Shown: in pieces, positions 33,329 through 44,881 of the stretch
Layout: each line of letters starts with the position of its first letter
Numbering within the stretch: position 1 is the stretch's first letter
Source of the DNA: Macrocybe gigantea
Lineage: Eukaryota > Basidiomycota > Agaricomycetes > Agaricales > Callistosporiaceae
DNA length: 64,000 bases
Assembly: GCA_011319805.1 (NCBI GenBank)
Contig: SJRY01000305.1
Location: 85,812 to 149,811 of the forward strand
Direction: 5' to 3'
Notes under the pieces: generated by a model
What the model saw: only the letters and a program-made list of their open reading frames with translations
Database searches by the model: none
What the model was told of the DNA's origin: nothing
Translations under genes and position numbers: made by a program

Positions 33329-36300
33329 ATGCCTCGACGTCCAATAACTCATGTCACCGAACCTGCACAATGGTTTCCCTGTTTAATAGACAACTGTCCT
33401 GGACGATTCCGGACAAAAGGTGGGCGGAGAAGACATATTAACACAAAACACGACGAGAATGAGCCGCAAAGTCAGGCTCATGGGCAACCTGTTCCGCCTT
33501 TTTGAAGGACTCAAGTCACGTCAATATCGCGTGACTCCGATCCTGGTGAAGTTCAATGTACAAGTCCAGTGCCACCCGACGCCTTTGATCACGATACTGA
33601 GGTGCCCGATTTTGAGATGGAGTTACGTGACCTTGCCAACTCTCCCTGGCATGTTTCATCGCTGCCATATGCACCTGAAGGTGCTGGACTTCTGGGAAGT
33701 TCTGTCGACCATCATCCGTTCATTAACGGTGAGTAATGTCTCATGCTGACTTGAACTAAGCTTTGGCTGAGATGAATACCATAGCTGAACCATGCGACGA
33801 GGACGGCACGCCATTCTTGAATCCTCGAGAGCCGCCAACGACTCAATGCCGACAGCCAGATGACTGGCAGCCATACAAAAACCATCTCGCGTTCGAAACT
33901 GGGGAGTTCCTTTTCAAGCGCGTACAAATGTCGGCCTCCAATATCGACACCCTGTTACATTTGTGGGCAGCATCATTGGTGTCTCATGATGGTTCACCCC
34001 CTTTCTCCAACCACCAAGATTTGTATGACACCATTGACGAAACACCGATTGGTGGCGTTCCATGGCAAAGCAATTCCCTTTCATATGATGGTCCACTTCC
34101 CGAACAGGTTCCGTCATGGATGAAACAGGAGTATACCATCTGGTTTCGAGACCCACGCTTGCTTTTCAAAGCTATGCTTGAGAATCCAAATTTTGCAAAC
34201 TCGTTCGACTATACCCCGTATCGACAGTACAGTGAAAATGGAAGTCGTCGATATGAACATTTCATGTCGGGTGATTGGGCTTGGAAACAGGCTGTGAGTC
34301 ATAACGATGCCTTTTTCAACCCAGAGTTACTCACAATAATTCAGGATATCATTGCCAGAAATCCAGCGACACATGGCGCCATGTTCGTGCCTGTCATTTT
34401 GGGCAGTGATAAAACAACTGTTTCTGTTGTGACCGGGCATGTTGAGTATTGGCCACTCTATGGTTCCATTGGCAACATCCATAATAATGTTAGACGAGCA
34501 CACGGTTCTGGTCTGGTGCTCATTGGCTTTTTGTCGATTCCGAAATGTCAGTACAAACCCACTTCTCATTTTCAAATCTGTTTACCTTACCCTCAGGTGA
34601 AAAAAAGTACGAGGCTGATGTCGAATTTCGCCGATTCCGCCGCAAGCTATATCACTATTCCCTTTCGGTCATCCTCGCATCCCTTCGACTTGGCGAAACG
34701 ATTCCTGAAGTTTATTGTTGCCCCGATGGGCACTATCGGCGCGTTTTATAGGGAATTGGCCCATATATAGCAGACTACGAAGAACAAGTGATACTAGCTT
34801 GTATCGTGAAGAAATGGTGCCCAAAGTAGGTCTTCTTTGACTTTCATTCTCCATACATTTATATTTCTCAGATGTCAAGCACATCGAACTGACCTTGATG
34901 GTAACTTGTCCATGTTGCCACGTACGCGTGAACTTATGGATATGTTGGTGGAGGAGTGGGAAGTTCGCCAGTTATGGGATGAGTTCGGTATCATTGCAGA
35001 TGTTGTGGTGCGTTGTGAATTCAATTTCCGTTATCAATGCTCTGAGCATACCCAAAAGCCCTTCACTAACGACTTCGAACGTGCGGATATAAACGAACTG
35101 CTTGCGCCTGACCTGCTTCATCAGCTCATCAAAGGAGTGTTCAAGGACCATCTCGTTGACTGGGTGCAAATTTACCTCAAGCGTCACCATTCAACAGCCC
35201 GGGCTCTTGAGATCATGGACGACATTGACCGATGGTGAGCGATCTCTATATGAATGTGCAAACATAAACTTATCTTTGTTATGCAGGATTGCAGCGGCGC
35301 CTCCATTCTCTGGCCTTTGATGCTTTGCGGAGGGTCACGGATTCAAGCAGTGGACTGGCGATGACTCCAAAGCACTTATGAAGGCTGGTCCGATTGAGTT
35401 AATCTCCTTGCATGGGCACTAACATTATTTTCTAGATTTATCTGCCTGCAATACAAGGTCATTTGCCAGGCAACATTGTCCGTGCATTTCGCGCATTTCT
35501 TGAGTTCTGTTACATAGCACGAAAGGATGTCATTATGGAGGATGATCTATCACAGCTACAAGATGCCCTTTGACAGGTTTCATGAATACCACGAGATTTT
35601 TATCTCCTCCGGTGTTCGTTCCGATTTCTTATTACCACGACAACATTCGATGGTCCATTATCCCTCACATATCCGTCAATTCGCTGCGCCGAATGGTCTT
35701 TGTTCATCAATCACAGAGTCGAAACATATTAGGGCTGTTAAGGAACCATGGCACAGATCCAGCTGTAACGAAGCTCTTGGTCAAATGCTTGTCACAAATC
35801 AACAACTTGATCAGTTAGCTGCTGCCCGTACGGACTTCACAAACCGCGGCATGTTAAATGGAACGTGCATGTCCGCTGCATTAGAAGCACTCAGTAAGCT
35901 TTGGTTTGAACATTTTCACTATAAATGATGCGAGAAATCTTTTCAGCTGCTACCATCGCAAACTCGGATGTTGAAGATACCAAAGACCCGGAGTCACACG
36001 TGGCAGATAAAGGCATTGCAAATGCGAATATGCAAGATATACAAGAAATCGATGAGGATATCAATGAAGAACCAGTTGATGATCCCAATATCCAAGCAGA
36101 GGTCAAACTACCTGTAACGGCCCGTAAGTCAGGCCGATTTCTTCCCCCCTACCTTAACTAATTTTTCTTTAAGAACGAAAGTGGACAATGTGCAAGGCTG
36201 CCCAGATGCTTCAACAGCCGTCATTCCCGCACCTCGTCGAATCATTCCTACGTCACCAACTCCATCTGGATTCTGATGCATCTTCAGGGGCCTCGAGTAA

Positions 36301-36829
36301 TCCCCGACTAGAGATTGACGGGAGAATCCACATCTTCAACTCTGCTACCGCAACGTTTCGTGCACCCAGTGATACCAGCAGTGTTGGCGGAATGCGTCAT
36401 GAACATATTCGAGCAACACCATCATGGCGAGGAGGAGCCGCACGATACGACTGCATTCTGATCAATTCAGACCCAGATCTCGAAGGAGCACGCAGCTTTG
36501 AAATAGCTCGTGTCTTCCTTTTCTTTTCTTTTCACCATCGAAACAAAGAGTATCAATGTGCTTTGGTGCATTGGTATTCGTTCGTAGGTGAAGATCCCGA
36601 CGAGGAGACAGGCCTCTGGATGACAGAACCCGATTTTAGGAGAGATGGCAGTCCCCACCTTGCTGTAGTTCACATCGATGCCATCTATCGGGCTGTCCAC
36701 CTCATGCCTGCATATCGATCATCGGGATTTATTGGTCAAGATGTTACGATGCATACCTCGCTCGACCAATTCGAGCTTTTCTATGTCAACAAGTTTGTGG
36801 ATCACCACGCGTTTGCCACTTTGTACTGA
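33329..36829 (+). pseudogene. Plavaka transposase (KDZ superfamily)
   Basis: Starts MPRRPITHVTEPAQWFPC, then a C2H2-like finger (C-x4-C-x12-H-x4-H, about 33380-33451). The core matches Plavaka transposases in order: FLNPREPPTT; WQPYKNHLAFETGEFLFKR; VPVILGSDKTTVSVVTG; YGSIGNIHNNVRRAHGSG (about 34460-34510); IADYEEQVILACIVKKWCPK; APDLLHQLIKGVFKDHLVDW (about 35105-35165); FKQWTGDDSKALMK; LPRQHSMVHYPSHIRQF; and TESKHIRAVKEPWHRSS (about 35710-35760). The C-terminal domain has GGMRHEHIRATPSWRG, CALVHWYSFVGEDPDEETG and YVNKFVDHHAF, ending at 36829. It is read through several GT..AG introns. A TGA (in SGL*CFAEGHGFKQW, about 35320) and a TAG (in RVL*GIGPYIADY, about 34748) fall inside conserved exons, so this copy is probably inactive. 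Confidence 0.88.
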
Positions 36830-37304
36830 TGCGATGTGCCTAACGTTCGCTTCGGCCACCTCGGTCCCACGATTCAAGATCGACTGACAGTCCAAACGAA
36901 GATGAGAGGCTGCATGGCTGCCCGTTTCTGGTCAGAAGGCAGTCGAAACCTCCAACGCCTTCACAGGCAAGCCCTCGGTCTCCCCTTGATTGAGACTCAC
37001 CACCAAAAAGGGCACAAACCTGGAAAGCGTCGCGTTCATCAGACCAGTCAAAGTCTCGAACGTCTTCAGGCAGGCCCTCGATCCCGCACACCACCAAGGG
37101 AAACCCCTACCGAGCAGCTTGTCCCCTTCGCCGCCATTGAGGGCTTGTTCTCTGGGTCTTTCGCATCCATCTCAGGATGCACGGCTTATTGCCTGGCCTA
37201 GTTGATAAATGGGTTGATCAGCAAGGATAAAGGCATGCACACTGACGTTGCCTACCTCCTTTTAGTCACTTGAAGCATGACTGGACCACGACATTGTCCG
37301 GACC
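36830..37304. other. Unassigned sequence after the transposase
   Basis: An open frame at 36836-37201 has no recognised domain. It contains two imperfect copies of an AACGCCTTCACAGGCAAGCC-like segment about 100 bp apart (near 36955 and 37055). Confidence 0.35.
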
Positions 37305-37508
37305 ATCCACTCAGGCCGTCGCCGAGCAAGAGCCTTTGACCGGTGAGCCTTGTTTGACTCTTTTACGCACTTGTGCTTACCTTAATCTAGATGCTCTGCC
37401 CATGAAGCTCATTGGGATGAACACCACGCTAATGTGCCAATACATCGAATTCATCGCTGACTGCCTGCTCGTTGCTCTCAGAGATGAGAGGTTTTATAAA
37501 TCGACAAT
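37305..37508 (+). pseudogene. Captured fragment of ribonucleotide reductase small-subunit gene
   Basis: Two exons with an intact GT..AG intron (37343-37390). They read [11 protein letters not shown] then [20 protein letters not shown] and [19 protein letters not shown]. This matches the region of class I ribonucleotide reductase R2 with the consensus [24 protein letters not shown]. Sequence before and after is unrelated to R2, so only about 55 residues were captured, intron included. It sits inside the KDZ element, between the transposase and the right terminal repeat. Several residues differ from the usual consensus (for example C for R in ADRLL), consistent with relaxed selection. Confidence 0.8.
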
Positions 37509-38804
37509 TCCTGGGCTTCTAGTGGATGCGACGGCGTCTGACATGAGTACGAGTTCGGCATGGCATATAGAGCAGGTGGAGGACAGGGTGTGGAGGAAGA
37601 TGATGATGAACAAGGCAAAAGCAACCCCATCGATCACCTGCAGTGGCCCAGAAGCATGAAGAAGCGCAAGCTGCGTATCTATCAAGCCTTACCACTCTCG
37701 ACCATGAGCTCGATTTGCTGCCTATTGGAATTAGTGTGGGGAAGGACGAACATGACGAGAGTCGCAAAATGTGATATGGATAGAGCCTTGACGGCTAGCT
37801 ATGCAAGACGATGCCATGAGGCAGGGACATGACAAATGGCGAGGACGAACTCACACAAATGTAAATGATACAAAGTGCTACACAGACTCGGCCACAACGA
37901 CGACTACGACCATGGCACCAACGCCGCATCAACCCGCTACTTACAAACAACGACATTGACGCCCCCTTCGTCCGCCTTCCAGGCCTGCAGCCGGTACATT
38001 TAGACACAACGCCTGGCCGATGCAACCAGCCATCATGCGGTCTCTCCATGGATCCCAGAGGCTCCTCTTCCACGCGTGCTGGCCCTTTTTGAACACCTCA
38101 ATTCGCAAATATGCCTCCTACAAAGGCCTCTGTCCTTGGAAAACAGCTGAAATGTCGACTCGAGCACCCTTTTTCTGAGCACCCACCACCACACCGTCAT
38201 GCCGCGAGTGGATGCCAGTGACCACGAGGTGGGGGGCGTTCCCGGCGTTTCGACATAGCCCAGAGGGGTCGAGGACTGGATGTCGCTGTATTCGTGTGTT
38301 GGTGAGCCTTGAACGTTCGGTTTTTGTGACATTCCTAATTGTTTCTTGATCAGTGTCACACGCGACGTGTTCTACGCGTCATTCTTCGATTCCTTGGAAC
38401 CTCCGTCGCGTTGCTTTCGTTTTATGTTGGGTACACCCTTCTGAAGCCGCTTATCATGTCTCTCCTCCATCTCTCCTCTGTGGTCGGCTCTGTCACCGAG
38501 CGTTCGTCAGCTGCATTGGGGATAGATTTTGTTCGTCTCCTTTGATTACTGTTCGGCACTTTTCTAGGCTGATGTCTGTTCACTAGCGACAGATCTTTCT
38601 CTGCACTTTCCTGTTTTCTATCTACATTTGTCTGGCACGGTGCGGCTTCGTCGTACTTTTTTGCACTGTTTTCATTTCCTTTATGCTTTTTTATCTCGTA
38701 CGCTGATACGCCAAAACCGCCGCTTGAAAGCTACTTCACATTTCCTTTTCATTTATACCTGGCTTCGGCTTTCGGCGCATAACCGGCTTTTCATCATTTG
38801 TTCA
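37509..38804. other. Unassigned interior of the KDZ element
   Basis: Short open frames only. A plus-strand frame near 37650-37780 reads [20 protein letters not shown] and may be a further exon of unknown origin. From about 38500 the sequence becomes T-rich and low-complexity. Confidence 0.35.
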
Positions 38805-39044
38805 GAATAGCTTTTTTCTTGTTCAATTACTTGATTCCATTCTTTTCAAGGTACCTTACTTGTATTCTACTTGATCTCGTACTTTCAAGATGTATCTTAC
38901 TTTGATTTTACTTGAACCTCCTTGCCGTTCCTTTTGTAGCCAGTTTGTACTTTTCGTTACTTGAAGATTCCTCGCGAAAAGTAGATCTTGAAATTAAAGT
39001 ACCCTAAAGTACGAAAAGTGCCAAAAAGTAGAGTAAAGTCTTGG
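38805..39044. repeat. Right subterminal repeat zone of the KDZ element
   Basis: Repeated TTACTTG, TACTTTTCG, AAAGTA and CAAAAAGTA motifs, like those inside the left end. Confidence 0.55.
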
Positions 39045-39069
39045 AAAGTAAAAAAGCCTTTTGCTGATG
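39045..39069 (-). repeat. Right terminal inverted repeat of the KDZ element
   Basis: Read on the minus strand it starts CATCAGCAAAAGGC. It pairs with 22482-22506. Confidence 0.7.
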
Positions 39070-39808
39070 TAGACACGACGAAATATATGGTCACCTTCCC
39101 GTTCGTCTTGTTCCTAGTTTGGAATTTTGCATATATGCACACCATGACGCTCTTAGGTGCTATTTATCTTTGATCGTTACAAAACTTCTACCAGATCATG
39201 CCTTTCGGATGGCAAATTGATACACAGGTTCTGAAGGCAGGCCACTGACCGTATATCTGATGGTGCTGTTATTGGAGAAAGGACCATAAGGCGGACTGAA
39301 GATCAAGAGCATTCAATTCAAGAAATGTTCGTCCATTGTCATTCTTTGAGCTTGTTCCTTCTGGATGCTGCTACAGGGTATGCAACGACTTGCACCATCT
39401 GAGGCGAGATGGTACGTTTCCCTTGCGCATGCTTCGGCCATCACGGCATTCTCGCTTCTACATTTGCTAGGTCAGATTTGCAGCACACAGGCATCTAATC
39501 AGCATCGTGAGCTTCACTAGTTTTTCTATCAATGGATATCATTGATTGTTGAACTTAGTAGGTAGGGCTGCTTTCTCGACCGACGGGCCAGCACATTCTC
39601 CTTGAATAGATGTCAAGAAAAGAGGATTATAGCTGACACCTCGGGTAACCATAGTACCAACGCCATCGAAAATATAGAGAACAAATCCACCGCGATTCAA
39701 GGAATGAAGTCTGGATCACTATGCTATACAGTTAATTATTTCATAATGCATGTTTTTCGGCTGGAACCAACCATTTTTTAATCCTGATATCTATAGAAAC
39801 AAAGCAAT
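39070..39808. other. Intergenic flank right of the KDZ element
   Basis: No gene recognised; AT-rich with no ordered exons. Confidence 0.45.
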
Positions 39809-40632
39809 CTAAGTCACCACTGCTGCGAAGTAGTCATCGGTTCCAATTTCTTCACGACTATGCGGAATCTGGAATATCGAAAGGAAGCGTTCAGCAACGG
39901 GCCACAGCATGGTCACATCTAAGCATAAAACTTACCCAGTCTGCAATAATAGCAGCAATTAAAGATGAAACCTCACGGGAAACCTGTTCGCCTTCGCCTT
40001 CTCGCATGAGTTTGATCTCTTTGGACTGAAGGACTGTCCCTCCGTTGCTGTTATCATTGAGTTTAAGAATAAGATCCATTCATGCCCGTTGGTCAGCGCG
40101 CCCCGAATGATCATTTTTCTGCCAGAAGTCTTAGATTGGATACAAAGACACATATTGGCTCACCCTAAATGCCTCGCACATGCATACATCTCACAGACTG
40201 CCTGCGGGACGTGATTCGGGAGTCGCTGATCTGGCCCCTTGGCTTCCGATATGAAAAGCGTATGATCTTGTGCTGTCAACGATGTGAGAACGGGATTCTG
40301 TAGGAAGAGGGCTACGAAGGATGAGCAACAATGAAATATATATAGATAGAGACTTGGGCCTTACCGGCGCGAACTGTGGTGGTCGATATGGCTGTAAAGT
40401 CAACAAAACCAGACAAATAGTTGAAGCTCAATGGGCTTTCGGTGACAGGAGGAACATTCTGTACCGAGAGAACAATTTTCGAACTGGGGGGCGACATGGA
40501 GGCGACACGGAGGAAGAATGCATTTATCCATAGGCGTGTTGCAGCTTCGTTCTGGTCCATAGATATTTAGCTGGTGCTCTTTGGGTTCGGACCTGGCATA
40601 AGGCATACTTACGGAACGCGGAACAAGACCTT
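39809..40632 (-). CDS. Agaricomycete hypothetical protein with PD-(D/E)XK-like core (frameshift, N-terminus not found)
   Basis: Exons joined by short introns read NEAATRLWINAFFLRVASMS (about 40480-40545), LSFNYLSGFVDFTA (about 40390-40430), ALFLQNPVLTSL then TLFISEAKGPDQRLPNHVPQ and AVCEMYACARHLG (about 40155-40270). Next comes IIRGALTNGHEWI (about 40070-40110), then LKLNDNSNGGTVLQSKEIKL, SSLIAAIIADW and a last exon PHSREEIGTDDYFAAVVT, with TAG at 39811-39809. The E-x-K in SEAK followed by a Q-rich helix (PQAVCEMYACAR) resembles PD-(D/E)XK nuclease folds. A missing T near 40062 shifts the frame after HEWI, which may be an assembly error. A possible first ATG at 41020 begins an exon of only three codons. 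Upstream domains usual in such proteins were not found. Confidence 0.5.
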
Positions 40633-41449
40633 CTAATAAACAAAAGTAGGATACAGTCCATTAGCAGTCCAATCTTCGTCCACACCTATGGAATCCGTTT
40701 GCGCTGCACGCGACATTGAACCATGTTTCAACTTCAGCAGTCCGCATACGGAGATGTGGAACCTCGCCAGATGTTCGAAAGTCATGCCAGAAAACGAGTA
40801 ACTCTAATTTGGAATCATTGCGAGCTGCGACGAGTAGCAAGAGGAATGCGATAAAGGAGAAGCTAAATAGGCAAAGCACAAGTGACTGTGTGATTATGTT
40901 AGCTTCTAAGGTCCCTGCAGACACTTTGCAGACGTCCAATTCAAATCGTCTCTGGTTTCTTTTGGTTGAACGTCGCTAGCACTCTTTTCATCTTTCGCAA
41001 TCTTAACTTACCTCGCTCATTTTTCTCCCGCACTAGTTGCTTGGTTGAGTGAGGTTGCAAGATGGGCGCTCAATAGCGTCGTGCCGTTACAAGCTGAGCA
41101 CCATATAAACATTGACGTCGCTCGTAACTGTACTTGATGTGTGATCTGACAAGGAAATTCGGGTATCTTGCTAAAAAGAAATCGGGTCATACGTAGCCAC
41201 CTCCAGAAACTGCAAAAGAACGTGGAAAAAAAGTGCTATATACGAGCGGGCAGAGCAATAGAGCACGCAACGACGTACAATGCAAACGAGGAAAAAGAAA
41301 ATATAGGCTATGTAAGGGAGGTAGTGGCGACGCACAGACCCACCTGCGGGTAAATGTTACAATGGCAAAGTGAAAGATGACTTATACATGTGTACAGGCT
41401 CCAAATGAGGCCATCGTCCGATGTCGACTTGAGATCAATTGACTGCCTT
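40633..41449. other. Possible 5' exons of the PD-(D/E)XK-like gene and ATG4 downstream region
   Basis: A minus-strand frame (40661-40939) has a hydrophobic stretch SFIAFLLLLVA and LLVFWHDFRTSGEVPHLRMR, possibly an upstream exon or a separate remnant. From about 41030 to 41449 nothing coding is seen apart from the ATG4 3' end. Confidence 0.35.
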
Positions 41450-44400
41450 TTATTCGGTTAGAATGCCTTTGACACCTCCACTCTGAGTTCTTCCTCCATC
41501 GCGTGCCCGAGCCGTGTGCATACGCGGTTGCTTTCCACTCGCATAGTTGTCACTAGAGGACGTTCCATTCCGGTCTTCCCCGGTCGACATAGGCGTCGAC
41601 ACTAGACTCGGTTCGTCATATTCGTCATCCAATGGGGACCGAGGCTCGCTAACAGGGAACGGGAAGTGCTGCGCCATCGTCATGGTTGACGCCGATGGTG
41701 CAGGGATCTTCACCAGGGGAACCGGGACAGGGATTTCTGAACCTTTCTTGCCTTTTCTCGACTTCTTGGTCGCGCCTTTGGATTTGCTAGGCTGTTTTGG
41801 AGACGAAGAGGAAGAGGAAGGCAGCACTACAGGTTCGGGCGAAGGCGGGTATGGTGCAGAAGGAAGAGATGATTTGGGACCTGAAGGGGTAGGGGTCGGT
41901 ATTGACGGGTCCACCCAGTCATCCTCGATATCATCTTCACCCTCCATCTCGAATTCCATCGCATCATTATCCTTAACAAGGACCTCCCCAGACACGTTCA
42001 TGTCCGCATTTGGCGGGTGGTTGCTAATCGAAAATCTCGAGTTTGGTCCTGGCGTAATAGGGTCGACGGGGTCCTCTTCCGTGTCCATATCCTCGCCCTT
42101 GCTGTTGCTCCTACTTCGGGACCCTCCTCCCTGCTCGCTGCTCCTTCCAGCCTCACTGGTACTTGCACTCGTAGAATTGGACGCGGATCGGGATCTAGTG
42201 TCAAAGAACTGATCTTCGTCGTCCTCGATGACTTCATCTCCGCCCTCTAGACCGCCCTCTTCATCTTCCATCCCAACTTCGTCCGGATCCGAGATAGACT
42301 CCAAACCATATTATCGTCAGAATCAGAAGGCCAAGTGGGAGGCTCGTCTTGGATTGAGAACATAGTCCGAGGAAGCTACAATGGAAGCCGTAATCAGGAT
42401 GCGAATTTTGTTCAACACGAAAGGAAAGACGATTCAGATAAGATTCGTCGAACTCACTTCTCCAATCCTCTTCCGAAGGTCAAGCCAATCAGGCTCATCT
42501 TTGCACAAAAAGCCAATCAACATGCTGGGTCCAGTCCGCTCAGTGGCATCTTCCTCACTCGATCGCAATGGAAGGTCTTCAGCTCTGATGCATGGTAGGC
42601 GGTGACGTAATGTTCTTGCAGGGAGGTTAGTCCGTTGTTGTTGCCGTCTATACTCGGATCCCCAGCTCCGAGGGATCCATGTCGATGGCGGGCGAGACGG
42701 GCTGACTGCTTGATTGCCATCTTCCATGGAGTCCTTGGGAGGGTGGTGAGCGCGAAGCATACTGCTGACGTTGATATTGATTGTTGGAAGATGAATGAGT
42801 GGAAGATGATGATGTGGAGAACTCATGCTGCAGAGGCGATGGGGAAAGGGGTGCGTGATAGGAAAACGTGGAGGATCCTGTTCTGACAGATGAGGGCGAG
42901 GTTGGCGAGCGATAGTGTTGTGTACGAGTAGGAGACAGCTGGTTGCTCGGCCTACTGGGAACTCGCGATCGGATTCTGGCGTGGTCTCGCGATCGAGAGG
43001 CTGCAACGGAGAGGAGATCGGGGCAGGTCGAAGTTGGACGGCTGGGCGAGCATGATGTGGATCAAGGTAAAACAGATTGTCGGCCTGAGAGCCAACGAAG
43101 TAATAGGACGAGCTTGGCCTGCCTCCGGCAATGCCGACTGACTGAGGGAACGTGTACAGAGCTAAAGAGTAACCAGTCGCATTGAATAACCGGCCAAGGT
43201 CTAGAGGGCAAACTCATACCTTGATTGTCTCATAATAAATTGGATTTACACCGTCTAGTCCCAATCGAATGCCGATCAGCAATAGAACGGGTCGATCTCC
43301 CCAATGAGTCTTCGTATGTCTCCGAGGTGACCGGCTGCGACTCCGATCATTGGATGCGGCGTAAACGTCGGTCTGAACGAGTACCCCGTCTGTGGCGATA
43401 GCGACGCCCAGACCAGCGTCCGGGAAATTACTGACAAGCGCCCTGAGAAACTCGAGTAAGCCAAGAATATTGGTTGTGGTTTACGAGGGAAAGTACTTGA
43501 TCGCGCCCGCAGCTGTGCTCGGGCCAAACCACTGGCCAACATCTTGCCGAGGTCTTTACCAGCGAGTGCCATGCGGTGCACGCTGAAGGGCGCCTCTGGT
43601 GACGGCGTATCGAGGAACCAAGTAAGGATCTGCACATAGGTGGCATAATCAGCCGTAACAATCGGGTAAGGCGGTTTCCGCCAGTCTAGGAGAAAAGAAA
43701 ATCAGCTCGAAAAGGCAGTCTGAAGGATGCAGATCAATGCTTACCTCTGCCGAGGTGCAGGTGAATAAGCGCGTTGGCCAGTAAGCTTTGGCCAGTTCGG
43801 AGCATGCAACCCCAACCAGAATCGCTCGTCCAACCTTTCTCACCACTGACCCAATTCCACGGTCTTGATTTGACGGTTGTCGGGCTGTTGATGACAGGAT
43901 CAGAGGGATCAATGGGCAGTTCGGCCAGCCTCGTATCTCGGATAGGTGGGAAGTGGGATCGATAAGTCAACCAAATGCGCGAAGTAAAATCCGCATAGAA
44001 GACGGGCGGCCAGTTGGCCCCGGGATTCTGTTGTTTTGAGTTGGTGGATTGAGAGAAAGGAGAAGGGTGGGTGTCTGTGGAGGCAGGAGCCGAAGACGAA
44101 ATAGAGGAGCGCAGGGAACCCGAGTTCCGCCGCGAGCTTGTTTGTGATGAGGGAGCAGGTGCTGGTGGCGGCTCATATCCTGGATGTTGGACGCCAAGTA
44201 ACCAGATGGGATCGGTGCATTTATCTGGCATAGCGTCGCTATCGAGCAGATATCGTACAGCTTTGTCCAAATGACCCTTACCGTGCTTGGCGGCAGTCAG
44301 AAGCGCGGAGGCGCTTCTTCCTTTTGGGGATGTTGCCTGTGCTTGGGAGAGGAGGGAGGGAAGAGACAAGTCGGAGGTGGAGGTGCTGAAGGTGTGGGAG

Positions 44401-44881
44401 AACCATCCGGAAAGACGGGTCGGGAGGTCACTGATACGTGATGTGGAGGGGGTTGAGAACATTGAGAGGTGCTGCTGTGGTGGTTCAGATGCGGAACTTA
44501 GGGGTCTCTCAGAACGAGTGCGCGGACGAGGTATACTGACAGGTTCAATGATGACGGGCGGCTCTTCCATTTCCGCGTTGGCATCCTTGGGCTGGCCCGA
44601 TGACTCGGATGATCGGCGCGACTTGTCGTCCTTGTCTTTTCCCTTAGAGGCAAGAATTTGCTGGATTTGCGTGGTTTGGACGATGAGGATTGAGTGGCTG
44701 GAATTTCGGAGGAGGTGGATGCAGAGCTAATGAGACTGCTGGTGCTCTGGCTCGGGGCGTGGTCAGTCATGGATTTTGACCGATCCCGGTTTGCCTGTTT
44801 TTGCAGAAATCTGGGCAGCTTCGAGGTCGGAGGAGGGGGGGAAGATGGCGATGGAGAGTGGCGTGAATTCTTGCTGGACAT
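41450..44881 (-). CDS. ATG4: Autophagy cysteine protease ATG4
   Basis: Family C54 protease that processes Atg8 before lipidation and removes it from membranes. The start [14 protein letters not shown] (44881) leads into [18 protein letters not shown] Ser-rich linker follows, then [20 protein letters not shown] and [20 protein letters not shown] with the catalytic Cys (about 43790-43830). Next are [58 protein letters not shown] with the Asp-Pro-His of the triad (about 43045), [20 protein letters not shown] and [21 protein letters not shown] long acidic Ser-rich tail ends at TAA 41452-41450. Three one-base deletions break the frame, near 44650, 43544 and 42528, each beside a homopolymer. Since the rest is well conserved, assembly error is the likeliest cause. 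Confidence 0.9.

Larger units (their letters stand above)
22482..39069. mobile_element. KDZ-superfamily (Plavaka) DNA transposon with accessory gene and captured host fragment
   Basis: Boundaries come from terminal inverted repeats. The left end CATCAGGAAAACGCTTTTTT and the right end, read inward on the minus strand, CATCAGCAAAAGGCTTTTTT, match at 23 of the first 25 bases. Both ends are followed by several hundred bases rich in TACTTT, ACTTG and CAAGTA motifs, as expected of long subterminal repeats. TAG flanks both ends and may be a 3-bp target duplication, though three bases can match by chance. Inside are a Plavaka transposase (33329-36829, plus), a divergent accessory gene (23130-33167, minus), a ribonucleotide reductase fragment (37305-37508) and a later chromovirus insertion (26534-33042). 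Without the chromovirus the element is about 10 kb. No complete transposase frame survives as sequenced. Confidence 0.7.

Noticed and set aside
42434..43006. 190-aa minus ORF as a separate proline-rich protein
   Set aside because: Most of it is the wrong frame of ATG4; the true frame switches after MPLSGLDP at a missing base, so only its C-terminal part is ATG4 sequence.
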